This document shows positions 5,921-6,818 of a stretch of 6,818 nt of DNA, in pieces. The position numbers were made by a program, and so were the translations under genes. Every line of letters starts with the position of its first letter. Position 1 is the first letter of the stretch. The notes under the pieces were generated by a model. The model was given only the letters and a program-made list of their open reading frames with translations. It had not been told where the DNA came from and searched no databases. The DNA is from Paracoccaceae bacterium (GTDB lineage Bacteria; Pseudomonadota; Alphaproteobacteria; Rhodobacterales; Rhodobacteraceae): NCBI GenBank assembly GCA_003545125.1, contig DQCI01000097.1, forward strand, positions 1 through 6,818. The letters are read 5' to 3'.

Positions 5921-5963
5921 ACGCGGTTTGAAAACCGCGTGCAAAGCCGCTTCGAAGCGGCTT
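5921..5963. terminator. Second tandem pair of 20-bp palindromes, likely 3' end of the ABC ATPase gene
   Basis: The first, ACGCGGTTTGAAAACCGCGT (5921-5940), has 9-bp arms around a GA centre. The second, AAGCCGCTTCGAAGCGGCTT (5944-5963), is perfect. They are separated by GCA and begin 24 bases after the ABC stop codon. No T run follows (CCCCGCG), so if this is a terminator it is not of the classic U-tract type. The 20-3-20 layout equals that at 1548-1590, while stem sequences differ. Confidence 0.55.
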
Positions 5964-5993
5964 CCCCGCGCCCGGCCTCACCCCCGGGCACCC

Positions 5994-6034
5994 GGCATTT
6001 TCTGTCGCGCCGCCCCGCCGGTTTGGCATTTTCT
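5994..6034 (+). repeat. 10-bp direct repeat upstream of tatA
   Basis: GGCATTTTCT occurs at 5994-6003 and again at 6025-6034, a spacing of 31 bases, close to three helical turns. The copies lie in the 232-base gap between the ABC gene and tatA. They could be binding sites or chance; no known regulator motif is recognised. Confidence 0.3.
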
Positions 6035-6057
6035 TGCATGATCGGCGCTTTCGGGCT

Positions 6058-6085
6058 TTGATCTTCCGGCCCGAGTGAATAGATA
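6058..6085 (+). promoter_or_regulatory. Weak candidate tatA promoter
   Basis: TTGATC (6058-6063) and TAGATA (6080-6085) are separated by 16 bases and lie about 45 bases before the tatA start. The matches to the sigma-70 consensus are only moderate. The palindrome pair upstream suggests that tatA does not simply continue from the ABC transcript, so a promoter somewhere between 5964 and 6110 is expected. Confidence 0.25.
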
Positions 6086-6128
6086 GCGTCGGGAAGTTTC
6101 GGACAAATCATCCGCGAAAGGAAAGCGA

Positions 6129-6338
6129 ATGTCTCTTGGGCCATGGCAAGTTCTTCTGATCGCCATTGTCGTGCTTGTCCTGTTCGGACGGGGCAAGATC
6201 GCCTCGCTGATGGGCGAAGTCGGCAAGGGGATCACCTCGTTCAAGCGGGGTGTTGAGGAAGGCAAGCAGGAAATAGAGGAGCAGGCCGCCGACGCGGCCA
6301 AGGACGTCACCCCGGAAGAGGACAAGGACAAGGCCTGA
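6129..6338 (+). CDS. tatA: Sec-independent protein translocase subunit TatA
   Basis: The product has 69 residues. TatA is a small inner-membrane protein that assembles around TatBC and forms the passage through which folded twin-arginine proteins are exported. The sequence shows a short N-terminal membrane helix (about 6-19, WQVLLIAIVVLVLF), the conserved hinge FGRGKI (19-24), an amphipathic helix ASLMGEVGKGITSFKRGVEEG, and a charged, disordered tail ending PEEDKDKA. Length and motifs fit alphaproteobacterial TatA. ATG 6129 is preceded by AAGGA at 6118-6122, 6 bases upstream. It is followed on the same strand by tatB after 56 bases, so the pair should be co-transcribed, with tatC expected just beyond the window. 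Confidence 0.96.
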   Translation: MSLGPWQVLLIAIVVLVLFGRGKIASLMGEVGKGITSFKRGVEEGKQEIEEQAADAAKDVTPEEDKDKA

Positions 6339-6356
6339 GCGGCCCGATCCTGTCCT

Positions 6357-6383
6357 GATCCACCCGTCTGGATCCACCTTTTT
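6357..6383 (+). terminator. Stem-loop with T run between tatA and tatB, possible attenuator
   Basis: GATCCA (6357-6362) pairs with TGGATC (6369-6374) around CCCGTC, and TTTTT follows at 6379-6383. The stem is only 6 bp and the T run starts 4 bases after it, so it would be a weak terminator at best. Such a site could lower tatB transcript relative to tatA, which would fit the known need for excess TatA. Confidence 0.35.
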
Positions 6384-6394
6384 GGGGGCCGTCC

Positions 6395-6818
6395 ATGTTC
6401 GATATCGGGTTCACCGAGCTAATGGTCATCGGCGTTGTCGCGCTGATCGTTGTCGGGCCGAAAGACCTGCCGACGCTGTTTCGCACGCTCGGCCGGTTCA
6501 CCGCGCGGATGCGCGGGTTGGGACGCGAGTTCACCTCGGCGATGAACGCGGCCGCGGACGAGAGCGGCATGAAAGACGTGGCCAAGGACCTCAAGGGGAT
6601 GACCAACCCCAAGTCCTACGGGCTCGACAAGTTGAGCGAGGCGGCGGACAAGTTCGACAACTGGTCGCCGACCACGCCCAAGACCCCGCCGAAAAAGCCT
6701 GACGCCGACGATCCTGACCGGGCCGCCGACATCGAGAAGATCCGCGCCGCGACCGAGGCGAAAGGCCGCGAGACGCTGGCGCGTGAGCAGGCGGCGGCCG
6801 AAGCGCCGAAACCGGCCG
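6395..6818 (+). CDS. tatB: Sec-independent protein translocase subunit TatB, 3' end outside window
   Basis: The visible part has 141 residues and is open to the last base. TatB forms the receptor complex with TatC that recognises twin-arginine signal peptides at the inner membrane. The start MFDIGFTELMVIGVVALIVVGPKDLP is diagnostic: a membrane helix at about 5-20, then the Gly-Pro hinge (21-22) and an amphipathic helix RTLGRFTARMRGLGREF. The remainder is a long, charged and proline-rich tail (TPKTPPKKPDADDPD, then an Ala/Glu-rich helix-like part), typical of the extended C terminus in Rhodobacteraceae. ATG 6395 follows GGGGG at 6384-6388, a weak binding site 6 bases upstream, consistent with lower synthesis than TatA. 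Confidence 0.94.
   Translation, partial: MFDIGFTELMVIGVVALIVVGPKDLPTLFRTLGRFTARMRGLGREFTSAMNAAADESGMKDVAKDLKGMTNPKSYGLDKLSEAADKFDNWSPTTPKTPPKKPDADDPDRAADIEKIRAATEAKGRETLAREQAAAEAPKPA

Noticed and set aside
4205..5944. Minus-strand open frame of 579 codons opposite the ABC ATPase
   Set aside because: It is the antisense of a gene with all canonical ABC motifs and overlaps the Usp gene in another frame. The translation has no recognisable domain.
6382..6702. Plus-strand frame of 106 codons overlapping tatB
   Set aside because: It is out of frame with the clear TatB start at 6395 and encodes an Arg/His-rich shadow sequence.

Overview
The window is GC-rich and reads like an alphaproteobacterium, most likely a member of the Rhodobacteraceae. 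This rests on the Hint-domain protein type, the style of tatA and tatB, the two-domain universal stress protein and the strong preference for G or C at third codon positions. No species can be named from the sequence alone.

The left 2.6 kb is a decaying accessory block, all on the minus strand. At its upstream end lies a Hint-domain (hedgehog/intein-type) gene, 1600-2637. It is broken by two mutually compensating one-base indels and by a TAA that replaces a codon in the conserved end of the Hint fold. A tandem pair of 20-bp palindromes (1548-1590) directly follows its ancestral stop. Then comes a second broken gene, 1538 down to the window edge, which reads as one ancestral protein: an N-terminal leader, pentapeptide repeats, a TIR domain and a hydrophobic tail. 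A missing base in a C run at 1242-1247 splits the repeats from the TIR part, and an in-frame TAA at 100-102 interrupts a tail that otherwise keeps coding to base 1.

The right 4.2 kb holds intact genes. A short-chain dehydrogenase of the atypical FabG-like subgroup (2993-3772, plus) converges on a two-domain universal stress protein (3813-4637, minus), with a hairpin between them. Divergent from the stress gene is an FbpC-like ABC transporter ATPase (4793-5896, plus) with no permease or binding protein in view. It ends in a second tandem pair of 20-bp palindromes with the same 20-3-20 layout as the first but different stem sequences. Then tatA (6129-6338) and the start of tatB (6395 to the window end) form the beginning of the twin-arginine translocase operon, with a small stem-loop and T run between them.

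The most interesting points are the reconstructed pentapeptide-TIR fusion, shown directly by a 14-instead-of-15 bp step in its DNA repeat, and the two covarying twin-palindrome 3' ends. I see no complete new defence system: the candidate immune-type gene is degraded and its TIR domain lacks the usual catalytic glutamate.
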